Assembly (NCBI GenBank): GCA_025642065.1
Contig: JAODUP010000066.1
Location: 387,001-451,000 of the forward strand
Length of the DNA: 64,000 nucleotides
DNA from: Paralvinella palmiformis
Taxonomy: Eukaryota > Annelida > Polychaeta > Terebellida > Alvinellidae
Direction: 5' to 3'
This document shows, one piece after another, positions 21,895-34,514 of the stretch. How positions within the stretch are numbered: the stretch's first letter is position 1; every line of letters starts with the position of its first letter. A program made the translations under genes and the position numbers. Below the pieces are notes generated by a model. It had not been told where the DNA came from. It saw only the letters and a list, made by a program, of their open reading frames with translations, and ran no database searches.

Positions 21895-22163
21895 TGTGGA
21901 CAAGATGGCGACGTTTTAGTTTGGTGAATTATTGGTCCGAAAATTATGGAATTTCGTCATTTTATCTTTAACATAAAGTCTGAAATATCTGCGTCAATCC
22001 GCGAATATTGACACAAATGACGCCTCCAAACCACACCGACCCTGAAACTTATCCACTCTGCTCGGATGCTGCAACTATTCGAACAGACCGCAAGTTAGGC
22101 ATTCGGCCCAATGGTTGGGAAGATTCGGGATTATCACGTACCATACAAGAAGCATTGGACTAA
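21895..22163 (+). other. Possible promoter/first exon with YY1-like site and a 48-codon ORF
   Basis: AAGATGGCG at 21902-21910 matches the YY1 core often found at animal promoters. An ORF of 48 codons starts at 22017 and ends at the TAA at 22161. It encodes a polar peptide including LGIRPNGWEDSGLSRTIQ. CpG is more frequent here than in flanking DNA. No family is recognised, and no splice donor is needed to end the ORF. Confidence 0.25.
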
Positions 22164-22573
22164 ATCGATACAAGTCTCGGAGTTCGGCGAGTTTTAAATA
22201 TTTAGTACTTGTGTTGCATATGAAGTACAATTAGCAAGCATGTGAATATTGAGTGTTAAATGTGTGATCGCCTTTGGTTGCTATGTGTGGCGCTTAAAGG
22301 TGACGGGAAAAGGAATTTCACATTTTGAAGTAAATATAACGTAACAAACAATTATTCTATTCCCTATCAGATGCACTGCCACACTCAGAACAATTCTAAC
22401 CACTAGATATCATATTTCCATTAAAATAATAAAGAATACTTAATTTCCGAACTTTCACGAGCCATTGATAGTATATACTACATTCGCTAGGGGCTATTGT
22501 GTGACGTCATCTTTGCCAAAATCACGTAGTGCCACGGCTTGTTTACAAGCGTTCTGACCAGTTGACAAACAAA

Positions 22574-22772
22574 ATGTCAGATTCCGACGAGTGTTGACAT
22601 TCTCAGGAATATCAAGCCCAACAGCTTTGAATCACTACCGAAAAAGGTCACATATAGTATTAATTGTGAGGAATTAGCCACAGCAAGTGCATACTCAGAC
22701 CCAGAGCAGCCACCTGTGCCACCGGCCCCTGTCTACAAAAAGAGTTGCATTGGTGTGTATTTGTTTGTTTGA
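22574..22772 (+). pseudogene. Fragment resembling the N-terminus of P2X7-like proteins, frameshifted
   Basis: ATG at 22574 begins MSDSDEC and then hits a stop. A one-base shift continues in frame as DILRNIKPNSFESLPKK and SINCEELATASA, and then a proline-rich stretch up to the stop at 22770. Short acidic starts followed by NI.PY.FEPL and a Cys-Glu-Glu segment occur in the 'P2X purinoceptor 7-like' proteins that are multicopy in invertebrate genomes and sometimes carried by DNA transposons. The Cys-rich C-terminal domain that would confirm this is not seen downstream. Assignment is tentative. Confidence 0.33.
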
Positions 22773-24815
22773 TAAGTCAACACACTGGGCCAGAATACAA
22801 GTATTTCCCATCTCGTATCGCATAACTTCATTTAAAATAAAGTGGTACTTGTCTATATACGGGAGCTCGGTGGATGCATGGGGCTCTCCAATGTGTGGCT
22901 TGTACTCGTCTATACAGGGATATACCGCTCTCGGCGTGTCTTTTAAGCCATTTTGTTTTTGTAATTTTCGGGGGTTTGTTTCGGACCGGGTTTTCACGTC
23001 ACTTACACGTCGGATATAATCATTGGTATTCGATGTAGGTTTCTTTGCACAATTTTATATGTTTAATAAAGACAACATGGAACATGTAACACAAGTTAAA
23101 CAAGGCAACGGTGAAGTGTTTGGGGCCTTTGTTTGGCAAAAAATGACGTCACATTCTGAAGTTTTAAAACCACTGTAACTTGATTTATAGCAAATAAAAT
23201 AAAATATCTCTGATTGAAATTGATCTTAATATATAACACTAACATTATAACCAATTTGGGAAACCTTTTCCTTTTGACCTTTAAGATGGTTTGTGCCAAA
23301 TTGAAATAAAGTACACTAGTATAATTCCTGCCGCTATTATGTTGTGAATAAATGAATATCATAATAGGCGCTTTTCAGGATGTGTCTTTGAAAGACAAGC
23401 CTACTATATTATATTCCCTTATTGTAAATTCCTAGCCAATTACAGCCTTTGTTGCATAGTAGTAATATTGATGACGCGTTCTCAGCAATTGATATGATAT
23501 TTAAACTTTTATCTATGTTAATATTCCATGCTATTGCTCTGAAATACACATTTGTAACATTAAATATAAATAGGTTGATCGTTTAACTTTCTTATATTCA
23601 TTGATTTGCCTACAATAGCTAACGATATGGAGAACAAGCAGGCGTCGGCGGAACGTTGTACTATCCAGCATATTTATGATCGTATGTTTTGCTGCAGAAC
23701 TGAAAATGATCACGTCGTTTTAATATTGCGATTTTGTTTCCCCCACGAAGGTCAAAACGATCATGAACATTTGCCGATGTACAGCATACAAATCGAGGTC
23801 ACATATTTATTTACCACTTGTACTACGCCAAAAGAAGATGGGGCATCATACGGGCCTATTATATCCTGTACCTAGATGCCAGATGTGTCATTTCACGTCT
23901 CACACGATGGGATAAAGAGTATTTTTTGTTTTAAATTTTCAGCATTATTCTGTCAATCCAATATTCAGACAATCCATTATTTCGGCCACTAAAATGCACT
24001 AGTTTTGGAAGAAGTCATTATAACTTGAGTTCTATTGTCGAGATATATAGAGGGACCCTTCATTGTGTGGGTTATAGTAGAGTGCTTTAACAATTGCAGG
24101 GTAGGAATGGCCGACTTGATGTCAAACGAACTTGATGCTCTATACAGTAGCATAGATAGTCCTCTATCAAACCTAACAGAGATTTCAAGAGATTCCTAAC
24201 TCAACGAACTGTTACCTGTAATGTGAATCTACTGCGAATTATGGTTTTCCATTGTTTCTTTATGTACAGGATGAGTTTATTGATAGCTGAATCCTATACA
24301 ATCAGCCAGATAAAAAATATTTCGCGATAATTAATATTATTAAATTATCGCTATCACAATAATAAATTATTTTTTGGCAGCGTTAAGAATTATGTTAATT
24401 AGTATCTACGCGAATAGTATATATATATTTTTTGTATGTAACAAATACTCATTGTAACTGATATTTTTTTAATTGGTTTGTTTGCAAACGCCAAACACAC
24501 GCATGACTGTAAATAAATATATATAGGCCACACCACACCGCATTGTTTAAGAGAATTTGGTGCAACCCGGGTGATGCCTACAGTACTCGATAGATAAGGA
24601 GTACTTGTAAGAAGATTCCTTCTGCTACATTCTTATTTGTCTCCTTCTCTTGCAGCATTACCTTATTCTGTCTTTTCCATTTCTTTCCCATTTCTAAATG
24701 TGATGACTATGATATAAGTTTCTGATAAAGATGTAAGTCTTTGTTCAACCCACAATGAGCATTACTCATCATTGCCACGTTAACAATAAACGCATTTAAT
24801 AATAATCAGGTATAT
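22773..24815. other. Intergenic, no gene recognised
   Basis: An 89-codon frame at 23606-23875 (+) has reasonable composition but no motif or splice context that I can interpret. The frames at 22687-23019 (+) and 22695-22997 (-) overlap each other and neither resembles a family. Confidence 0.4.
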
Positions 24816-25640
24816 TTAATGAAGAGCCCTTATCAGCAGGAACCAGTTAAAGGAGGTGTACAAAGAATAGGTAATATAATAATACTGAAATAATATTAAA
24901 CGGGAATTATTATTTATCTGTGAAAGCCACCTTGAACAGTTGTGTTTTAGAATGGATTTTAAATGTTTAAGAGATGACACATTTCTAATATCTGCCGGCA
25001 ACCTATTCCACAAAGTGGCGGCTGCAACACTAAACGTACAATCACCATATGACTTAAGCCGAGACACAGGCACCTGCAATAGTATCTGACTGGGTGACCT
25101 GAGTTTTCGGGATGACTTTCTAATGGAAACCAATTCACATATATCATTAATATATTTATAAGATATTACTAAAATATTGAAATGGATACGCTGTCTAACA
25201 GGTAGCCACTATAGTTTTGAAGAATTGGGGTGATATCATATTTTCGAGTATGCAATATTCCGAATTCGCTGAAGGCGATTAATGTTATAATCAGATATGC
25301 CATATAACAGGGAGTTACAATAGTCTATACGAGATGTAACAAAGGGATGGACTACAGTTACAAGTACTTCTTGTGTCAAGAATGCTTTTAAATAGTGGAT
25401 GTTCTTAAGATGGTAGTAGGCAACTCGGCATACTGATGTGACATGTTCATGCATGTTAATACATTGGTAAAAAATAACCCCTAGATGTTTTACTGACCCA
25501 TTAGGGGTAATCGAAGATCCACCTATCTGTAATGCTGGTGTCTTTAGGGATTTAACATAATGTGGTGATGCCAAATATATAATATTTGTTTTATTATCAT
25601 TCATCCTGCTCACAACAGTACACAATCACACCAGACAATG
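24816..25640 (-). mobile_element. 5'-truncated LINE, L2/Rex1-like RT C-terminus
   Basis: Reading from 25625 down, the minus strand shows SVKHLGVIFYQ, VCRVAYYHLKNIHYLKAFL and FVTSRIDYCNSLLYGI followed by NRLQRIRNIA. From 25133 down come KSYGDCTFSVAAATLWNRLP and SLKHLKSILKH. These are the thumb and post-thumb segments characteristic of L2/Rex1-type non-LTR retrotransposons. A frameshift separates the two blocks near 25140-25236. The palm and endonuclease are absent, consistent with 5' truncation on insertion. Confidence 0.9.
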
Positions 25641-26620
25641 CTATTACCCACTGATATTGTAACTGGATCGCATCTGACATGTTCAAGCCAATTGTTGTCC
25701 TGCATAATACATTATTGACAGAAACGACAAATATGACTGTTACTATTTATTAATGGGGGGGGGCGGGAAGGAGGGTTTGCACTATCACCTTTGAACGGGA
25801 CGTAATATTTTACTGGCATAACACAGCCAATTTAGTACCATCATGTTTCCAAGCAAAGCATCACTGTTCACGAATTATTTATAAGAATTGCATGTTAACT
25901 GTTTTCCATTCAGCCACCCAAATTGGGTAACATGCCATGCAACTAAATGATCATACTATAGCATATGTAATTATTTATAATACTTTGTTTGCCTTATTAA
26001 TTTCTGTGTCATATTATATGATTCAGACGTGATACAGTGTTTTGATTTTGTAATTTGCTTTCTTCTTTTATCTGAAAGGCATTCTTATAGAACTATTACT
26101 TGGTTATTCAGGTTTGATGCACCTTTAGTAGATTGTTTTGGTATTCAGACAGCATTATATGTCATCTCATGTCATTATTGATGCCCATCGACCATCTACG
26201 AAATATAAATACCCCCCCCTCCTCACTGACAGAGAGACATAATATACCATAAGAATGTTTGGAATAAGTTAATCAACGATCCACATGCTGGTAATAATAA
26301 TTAAGTAGACATCGCACCTGAGTCTTCACTGTTTAGATCAAATTAACAATTAAATAATTCTACATCTTATTTATTAAATGAAGAAAACTAAATTATCATC
26401 GATTCAAACAAAATATACTTTGCTATATATTACTAAATGGTTCGAGTGATCCTGTTATGCAATTCCATCATTTTAGTGTCACATTTATCACCTTCGTATA
26501 AGCTATTATGTCATTAGCTAAATTGTAAATAAAGATGGTAACCGCCGATTCAAGTTTGTCAATACTATAATTAAGTTATTAACATTATTCTCACCATTAT
26601 TATGTTTAACTGAATTCGCA
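25641..26620. other. Intergenic, no gene seen
   Basis: AT-rich DNA with a G-run near 25755 and a C-run near 26213; nothing else supported. Confidence 0.5.
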
Positions 26621-26621
26621 C

Positions 26622-26985
26622 TCTCAACAGTCTCCACCGTTATCGTCCTAACCGCCTCCACCGCCGTCTCCACCGCCATCTCAGTCTCCACCGCGGTCAC
26701 CGTCCTAGCCACCGGCACCACCGTCTCAAACACCACCACCGTCTCAAACACCAGCGCCGTCTCCACCGTTTCCACCGTCTCAAAACACCACCACCGTCTC
26801 AAACACCAGCACCGTCTCCACCGTCTCCACCGTTTCCACCGTCTCAAAACACCACCACCGTCTCAAACACCAGCACCGTCTCCACCGTTTCCACCGTCTC
26901 AAACACCACCACCGTCTCCACCGTTTCCACCGTTTCCACCGTCTCAAACACCACCACCGTCTCCACCGTCTCCACCGTCTGTAGG
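26622..26985 (-). repeat. Minisatellite built on GAGACGGTG/GAAACGGTG units
   Basis: On the minus strand 9-bp GAAACGGTG/GAGACGGTG units and a 15-bp unit containing GTGGTGGTGTTT alternate for about 360 bp. Two frames are open through it, giving TVETVETVVVFE-type and RRWRRWWCLRRW-type repeats. The third gives GGNGGDGGGV with a stop (TTTGAGAC) at each unit. The third frame joins the open exon at 26944-27102. Confidence 0.92.
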
Positions 26986-27137
26986 TTTTGTGACATTCGA
27001 CATGGTTGGTCCCAATATACCGAAGACGATAATGACGGCAATTAGTACCACTGATAACAGGACGACCGGCGGGAACCATCTCGTCTTTAACAGCGCTTTC
27101 ATTTTTTCGACGAATTTAGATTCACTGGATCGATCAC
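26944..27137 (-). CDS. Hypothetical single-pass membrane protein exon running into a minisatellite
   Basis: ATG at 27102-27100 opens 52 codons: a short basic N-terminus (MKALLKTRWFPP), a clear hydrophobic segment (VVLLSVVLIAVIIVFGILG, residues about 13-31), an NVT glycosylation sequon, then TDGGDGGDGGG and a stop in the first minisatellite unit. An acceptor-like TTTATTTTATTCTAG ends at about 27138, just 5' of the ATG. The layout suits a type II membrane protein with a Gly/Asp-rich outer stalk, but the stop makes this copy short. A decayed duplicate lies at 21296-21480. No family is recognised. Confidence 0.35.
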
Positions 27138-27964
27138 TAGAATAAAATAAACCAGCGTAATGAAGAGGAAACACAGATGTGCAAACAAACAGAAAACCAA
27201 ATACTGCCAGTAAAGTTATAATATTAATATATTGATAGTTTTAATAATAATAATAATATTATTAATAATAATAATAATGCGGCAGGCACACGCGCACATA
27301 TTTTTACCTGTTCGTGGGTTTATCTGAAGTTCCAGAAGGATATAGATAGTTCTGAAACAATATCGTTCAGTATAAATATCAAACAATTTTCACAGAAATT
27401 CTGGATCACACACCACTCAGTCGTCTTATCAGCTGTGACTGTGTTTTTGGCTAAAATGCTTATTTTGAGTTACGTATTATTCACAACGGCTCTGAATTAA
27501 CCCTGTAATCTATTTTTTGCAATACTCTTTGTATATGATTCAATAAAATGATATTTACCATGTTATGTGGCTGTGACCAGTTCACCACACTCACAACGTA
27601 CTGTAACTGCATATCTTCTGACATGTTGAGGGCGATTAATATTCTGCGTTATACATTATTGATAAAAACCATACAGAACAATCATATCTAAATATCCAAC
27701 AAGAGCTATACACACTAGACTCAGCATTTAATTAGGTCCACAGGCTGTGTTTTCTTCAAAATATCCATTAAATTTCGAAAAAATTTAATCTCGGTTAATA
27801 CTTTCACAATCAGTCTGATCTTCAGCACTTGAAACTCTGTATCCTGGCAATAAGACAGTTACTGGATATACGTTTTGGCCAATCCTGATTCTGCCCCACA
27901 AATAGATAATTCTGCTTGATGATTTCGATGGGGTCTGAATGCGCAGAATCAAATGATGAAGATT

Positions 27965-28067
<103 letters not shown>

Positions 28068-28328
28068 GGGGGTGGTGGTGGTTGAACCAATGGCCTTTTT
28101 ACGTAAGAACAGAAAGGTGCTGTTCTAAAACTCGTGATAGGTAATTATGGGACATGCAGTAGTTATACATACCCAAATTGACACACAAACGAGCTAACAC
28201 CCCCTACACATGTACAGATATACATAACCATGGGCGATTTATATATGTTATAGAATCTCACTGAATTTAAATGGTAAAATAATCAGATTTGAGATGGTCT
28301 GCTTTCTGCACAATATTCCTACTATAGA

Positions 28329-28333
28329 GTGAG

Positions 28334-28370
<37 letters not shown>

Positions 28371-28405
28371 TGATAGATAGATAGATTAATAGATAGATAG
28401 GATAT
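28329..28405. repeat. (GATA)n microsatellite
   Basis: GATA/TAGA tetranucleotides with two interruptions near 28369 and 28386. Confidence 0.95.
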
Positions 28406-31400
28406 ATTTATTTTGAGCTTACTTGTTCATACCGGATTCAGTGATTATTTCAGATTCAACATATCACTTACTTAGTGACAGAGTCACTGGCTCATCGATA
28501 CACTCGCCAACTGGCTGTAATGCTCTATTTAAAGGATTAGTCACATTTTAAAAAATCGAGTCTTTAGTGAGTGAGATGTCGAATCCGGCGTCATCACTTA
28601 ATTCTACCTGATTCCAATGTTGAGACAATACCGTAGCAGGGATGTCAGCCAGAGACTCAAACTTATATAACAAAGGACTAAGAAACGTTTAGCAGTGTAC
28701 TGGATAAAGGGAGCTTTATAATAATATGCCTCTCTGTTTTCAATAGACATTGTACGAACACCAATTTAACACCAAACGCGTTACTGTCCCGCAGCAAAAT
28801 TACACCATAACATGTTATCACATTTAACTGATACAGAATACAATTATTAAACAAAAAACTTAAATATCGCACTCCACTCGAACTTCGGCCCATATATTAC
28901 CCAAAGTACAGAATAGTGAAAAATTTTTTTTAACGAATCATATTCATTAAAATTGTAAAACTCTTTTATACATGTGTTTGCTAATATAAACAGACAAATA
29001 AAGACACTGACTTTTATTTATATAGATGTCCTGCCTTGTTGGATCAAGCCTGGATCATGTCTCTGGCGTGGGAGATATTTGAACAATTCCTGAACAGAAA
29101 CACAATGATGATCTGATTACCATCTTGTGCCACTACAATAAACCAATGAACAACCTTAAACAAAATCTTTGTAATGTAATTAAAGCACACGCATCATCAA
29201 AATGTATGCATTGATTCACTAATTTCCAGCATTTATGAATATTTCTGATCTAACATTCCCAAAGATACACCAATGAACTGTCGCGCAACATTTCAGGTTG
29301 ACTAACTAGACTTACTTATATTTGTGGATCGCAGTTTGTCAATGAGATAACTTTCATTACATCATAACCACCTCTAAGTCGGCCATTATCAATACAACAC
29401 AACGGCATGACGAATCAAAAACAGATGCACTTGCATCCTCACGTACGGCTAGGCCACCAGTCTTTTTTTTTTTTTGGGGGGGGTTCATTGTGGGAGAGCA
29501 CAATGCTGCCACGTAATAGGCCGAGAAAATATGTCAAATATCTCGCAGCTGATACTATCCAGCTGTTTTCTATGGTTGCAAGTAATTATTTTCGGTGTGT
29601 GATCTGCTTGGCTTGAGAGACCACTGTGGAATCTGCACCTTAAAAATATCTTGCACAAATCTGCGATTTGTTTATCTAGGTGGGTTAAAGTATGCTGGTA
29701 TCTCCTGGAAACTAAATGGTTAACTGCCAATGACTATCGTAACCGAAAACACCAAAAATCATTCGATAGCTTTCTACGTCTAGCAACCAGAACAAATGAA
29801 GCAATGTACAAATTGATATACACCGAAGTTTTCTAAGTGGCTTTGTTGAGAATTTGTTGGAAGTCCTAAAAGTAGAATCAACATTTAGCTTGTAGCTGCT
29901 GACATAATTTAAAATTTAATTCCAAGGACAAGTTATGGGCATATCGTGAATATTTCTGCTTTGTTTTCACAATAACTTACACACCTTGTTGAAAAGACAG
30001 CACTCATCTGGGCCCAGTATAATAGATACCATACCATAGAAATTGATGCAGGTGACCGAGGAATCAGTTGATGTCCTCAAATTTATGAAGGTATGGATGA
30101 CCTTAGAACAATATAATTAATGTGTAACATTTAATAAACAGATTATATGCCAATTGTTTATGGAAGTAAAGTAAAAATATAGTCATAGATAAGAATATTA
30201 TTTAATTGGTAATTAATAACTCTATGTAAGCAATCATGGAGAAAATCAGTCCAACTACCAGCAGAAATCGTTTGCATCCAATTTGGTTTGTGAGGTTTTA
30301 TGTTGAGCTGTGATTTGTCTTTCACCGTTTTGTTCAGAGCGGTAGATTTCAATTTATCTTCTCGTGTTCCTGTAAGAGGAACATAGTAATTAAAATTACC
30401 AATCCTGAAAAATATTAACGTGTTTGTGCTTAGCACTTTCTGTTTACATACAGAGATAATTTTTGTATTTGCTTCTACTCGGCTGCAAAAGCATAGGAAA
30501 ACAGACAAGGGCATATTTATAATTGATCACAAACAATTGGTGTAACAAAAATTGCGATTATTATTGATGTGAAGTATCTGCTGACTGGTTACCTTCAATT
30601 TATTTTGTTACTGTAGTTTGCTGAAGAACGTTTCACCTGTTGGTATATAAGCATAACACCATCTTCATGCTCTGTTGCAGCTTGTTATAAATATGAACCT
30701 TTGTCTAGATCTTGATAGTCTTTTATCAAAGCATTTTCATTTTTACACAACTAAGTTATATTTATTATGCATGTTATAACTTCTCCATTTCTTGCCTGCA
30801 GTGTACGTAATGTGAACACGAGAACGTTATGACGACATTTATTGTTTGTCTGTTGTCCGCTAGACGACAGTGCTATACACGTATTAGTCCGTGCACCCGA
30901 AAGGCCCACCGTACACCCCCCAGGAACCCATGAAACCTATTTTATTTTGCTCCTGGGACGTCTCCCAAGATGAAAAATGGATGCTATCGTAATCAAATTG
31001 GGATGTTCTACCTGTGTGACGTCAATTTTTAAAATGGCATCAGTGGAATTAGTAATATTACGCGTTTTCGCCTATAACTCGTCTTCTAGGATAGAAAGAG
31101 ACGAGATCTTGGTGTCTACACTCATGTGTTTTAAGATGAGTAATCCAATGATCATACTGAAAAATCCCTTTAACTCTTGATTAACTCAGAATTCAAAATG
31201 GCTTTCGTTGAAACCAGCGAAAATCAAATTTTCTGCCATATTTGGAGTTTCTGGATAAGTAGATAATTGCTCATGGCTTTAAGCCTTTATTATGACATAT
31301 GTGATTTAGCTTGGTGTTATTTAATACTTGTCAGCCATCTTGGAATTCAAAATGGCTGCCAATATTGCATGATTTCGTATAGTAATCAGTCATAACTACA

Positions 31401-31479
31401 TAATAGTTCCATTATGTGGCACTTAACGCAATGGACCCATTTTGAAATAAAGACCTTTAATCAAAGTTAAAATACGATG
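28406..31479. other. Intergenic, one weak exon candidate
   Basis: Mostly AT-rich sequence. On the minus strand, CCTCTTACAG (ending 30370) could be an acceptor opening a 70-codon terminal exon to a stop at 30158 (contains LNIKPHKPNWMQTISAGSW). I do not recognise it and see no polyadenylation signal behind it. At about 31030-31370 several AAAATGGC/AATGGCTGCC words recur, as they do at 42890, perhaps traces of an old repeat. Confidence 0.35.
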
Positions 31480-31800
31480 TAACTCCATTAAATCATCCAA
31501 CAATAGAAAAGCTAAATGACAGAAGGAGAACTCAGCTTGACTAGAAGTATAAAGACAATAAATAATATGATGATTATCATAAATGAAGTGAGTTATTGTC
31601 ACAACTAATATACTAAACAATAATTGTCAATAGAAATGTCCTTATAAGAATAGCCTGGTTAATCAGTCCACAGGATACACAGAACCTGTGATAGTTGCAC
31701 AAGTGTTAACTCATCTCCTGTATTATCATAGACATATAGATCTCAACACATTTAACAATTAATAACAGTAAGTTTTCTACAATGCCTCAAAATAATAACA
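31480..31800 (+). repeat. Dispersed repeat D, first copy (inverse complement at 60985-61275)
   Basis: Blocks include AGCCTGGTTAATCAGTCCAC, AGAACCTGTGATAGTTGCAC and TTAACAATTAATAACAGTAA. Each has its inverse complement, in reversed order, between about 60985 and 61275. The two copies therefore lie in opposite orientation about 29 kb apart. No ORF or terminal repeats are seen. Confidence 0.85.
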
Positions 31801-32869
31801 TACTGCAAATGTAATATCCCGAACTTGTATTGCTAATCACGGATTACTGATGAATACACAATAACCAGTTAACTATATATAATATATTTAATCACATATA
31901 AATCAATCCACAGTAGAATCACTCATGTATGACTATGTATCAACTTCTCACATATTTGGCAGTTGACGAAACATAATAAATGAACTGTAATATGCAAACA
32001 TACAACAAATAAAGTTAGTCCATTGCTAATGAACATATAATGCATTTCAAAGTTCATTGCATAAACTATCTATTCAAATCATGGGACATACCAACAATAA
32101 ATGCTCAATTACCATCACTATCACTCTCTGACACTATGTTCTCATCAGAAGCCGCATCATTCTGTTAAGTGTCACTATCGGATGAGGTGATATCGTCATC
32201 AGTAGGCAATCTACAGTAGTTTTTATTATGGTTGATCTAAACATGTTTATTTAATTGACAAGAAACGAAATGCTTATACAATATCTTTCTCATTTATACA
32301 CCCATTCACACAAGAAACACAGTAATATATATACAACAAATAGAATTGATATTATTACTATGCCAGCATCATGGTTGATTGGAATGTAAGGGACTGGTGC
32401 AGTAAGGTTTCATTACACCCCCCCCCACACACACATGCATCAATTACATCTGTCACAAAGAATGTTGGATGAAATTTCATTGTGGTTAAATCAGCTGCAC
32501 ATTATGACGCACCGATGATAATTAAAAACAGCCGCAATAAGAGACTTGTTCATAATACAAAATGAATTGAATATCTAGAACATGACAACATACAAGTGTA
32601 CCAATTCCATTTTGTACAACACATCATACAGTAGTCTAATTTACAATCAAATTATAGGCCAACCCAATAGCACAGAAGTTTGAATAGTTTCATGGATGGC
32701 CAATCAAATTAGAATAATCTGTTCATTACATTACATTATTTTGGTCAAATTATTATTAATATCGTCAAATTTATAAAGACATCAAAATAACTACAGTGCA
32801 TAATATGTCCATAGCTGCAAACGTATGAATAATATCTATAATAACGTACTCCAGTCCAAAATACATATA
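31801..32869. other. Intergenic, acidic coding-like trace
   Basis: Near 32110-32210 the minus strand reads DDDITSSDSDT, a stop, then ASDENIVSESDSDG, reminiscent of the acidic frame at 32870-33240. Otherwise AT-rich with nothing supported. Confidence 0.3.
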
Positions 32870-33240
32870 TTATTCATCACATTTATCCTGTAACTGTACA
32901 TGTCTAGGTGTATACAAAAGAGTGCAAGCATCTTTTGGAACACAATACCAATGTCGTCTAAGGATTCCAATCGCTTCTCGAAAAACAATTCTTGTACATG
33001 CATCTCTTACTGCCAAGTCTGCAGAGTCCTTTCCAATATCAAGCTCTTCACCATCGTTATCTGACAATTTTTCAGATCCAGAACTAGATAATAACACGTT
33101 GTCAGAGTTGTCTGATTCCTGATCATTTGTATCACCACTGTTGTTATTAGAATCCTGTGTATTGCTGTCATCTCTACCATCCACATGACAAGATGAGTCA
33201 GTATCACATCTCTCATGTACACTAGGAGCAACACTAGTAC
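32870..33240 (-). CDS. Hypothetical acidic exon, unrecognised
   Basis: The minus strand is open for about 120 codons to the TGA at 32872-32870. The N-terminal two thirds are Asp/Ser/Asn-rich (DSNNNSGDTNDQESDNSDN). The C-terminal third is more ordered (DLAVRDACTRIVFREAIGIL, then RRHWYCVPKDACTLL). There is an upstream stop near 33250 and no obvious start ATG, so it would have to be a terminal exon or a fragment. Acidic tails of this kind occur in many chromatin and transposon proteins; I cannot choose. Confidence 0.28.
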
Positions 33241-33909
33241 ATAGGCTTCATGGTTATCACTGCTATTAGCTTCAGCAAGAGCCAGTCCTCCATCTTTTCA
33301 AGTAGGCTATGCATTAATATTCTGTTTGGACCTAGGAATACATGTACCGATATGAACATTTTTAACTTTATGGATACGTGTCAATGTGTAAGGAGGCATG
33401 CGTACTATAAAATCATTACTTATTTACTGCCTTTTATTTCGCTACTTTCATGTAGGCGACAAACAGCAAAATTAATGGGAGCGAATATGTTTTGGGTTTA
33501 TATTGTACTTATGGAGCATGGAAGGCTCGTGAAAATAAATGGCTGCAAATTTGCAATGAAGGACCAGAGGACTTTTTTTCGAATCAGCGACATAATATAT
33601 ATTTTGAAATAAAATAATAGGTTTTAACCAGGTAGCTTAATTTTATCTAGATAATGTCAAAGGTCATGCTGCCAAATCAAAGCCTGTAATCAACTTTTGA
33701 TTAACCATCTACAATAACTCTTTGGCTCACCTGAACCATTTCAGAGATATGACCATTTCTTTAATTTACAGACCCTTCCCCCAGACAAAAAGTGTTCCCT
33801 TTTCATGACAAATGCCCCTCCACAGAAACTGAAAAAGCGAGAACGTTGTAAAACATTTCTATGACCATGAAACACAAACTAGACCTAATGTGAAAATATG
33901 TCATATCAG

Positions 33910-34145
33910 AGATGCTGAAAATATTATGTTGATCCAATTTTCAAATCCAACCAATTTCATAAGTCTAACGTTGAAATCCTAATGTTGATCCAATGTTGCA
34001 AATATTACGTTGATCCAACATTGAAATGCTAACGTTGATCCAATGTTGCAAATATTACGTTGATCCAATTTTCAAATCCAACCATTTTTATGACATTGAT
34101 CCAACGTCCAAGGACAACGTTGATCCAATATCTGCTGACTGCTGG
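33910..34145. repeat. Array of ACGTTGATCCAA words ending in CTGCTGGGT
   Basis: About seven copies of (A)CGTTGATCCAA or one-base variants occur at 20-40 bp spacing, separated by TTTTCAAATCCAACCA and TGTTGCAAATATT segments. The array stops at GACTGCTGGGTA. The same terminal word closes a different motif array at 37558. Confidence 0.75.
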
Positions 34146-34514
34146 GTATATGGAATAAAAAAACCGAGATGCAAAATAGAAGTGTTTATTTTAACGGTAA
34201 ACACTATAAGATTGCGACGAACATGTAAAATGCATTTGCAGCCTCAAAAACTGTGAGTTTGTATATTTAAAAATTATATTTATGTAAATTGACCAAGTTG
34301 GATGATTATAATAATAATATTGTATGTAATACAATCAACATTTTCAGATTAAATTCAAATTAACACATTATATTTCAGTTCTGTTTCATTAAAGTCACTT
34401 ACTAATTTTTATTTATCTAAAATATTTTGATATGTGACACTTTTAGCTATAACCAGAAAGGCATCAGAATGTTTCTGCTTAAAACATGTTGTTCATTCTG
34501 TATTAATGGACATT

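Noticed and set aside
29460..29490. T11G8 homopolymer junction
   Set aside because: It may be a sequencing or assembly feature; nothing functional can be inferred.
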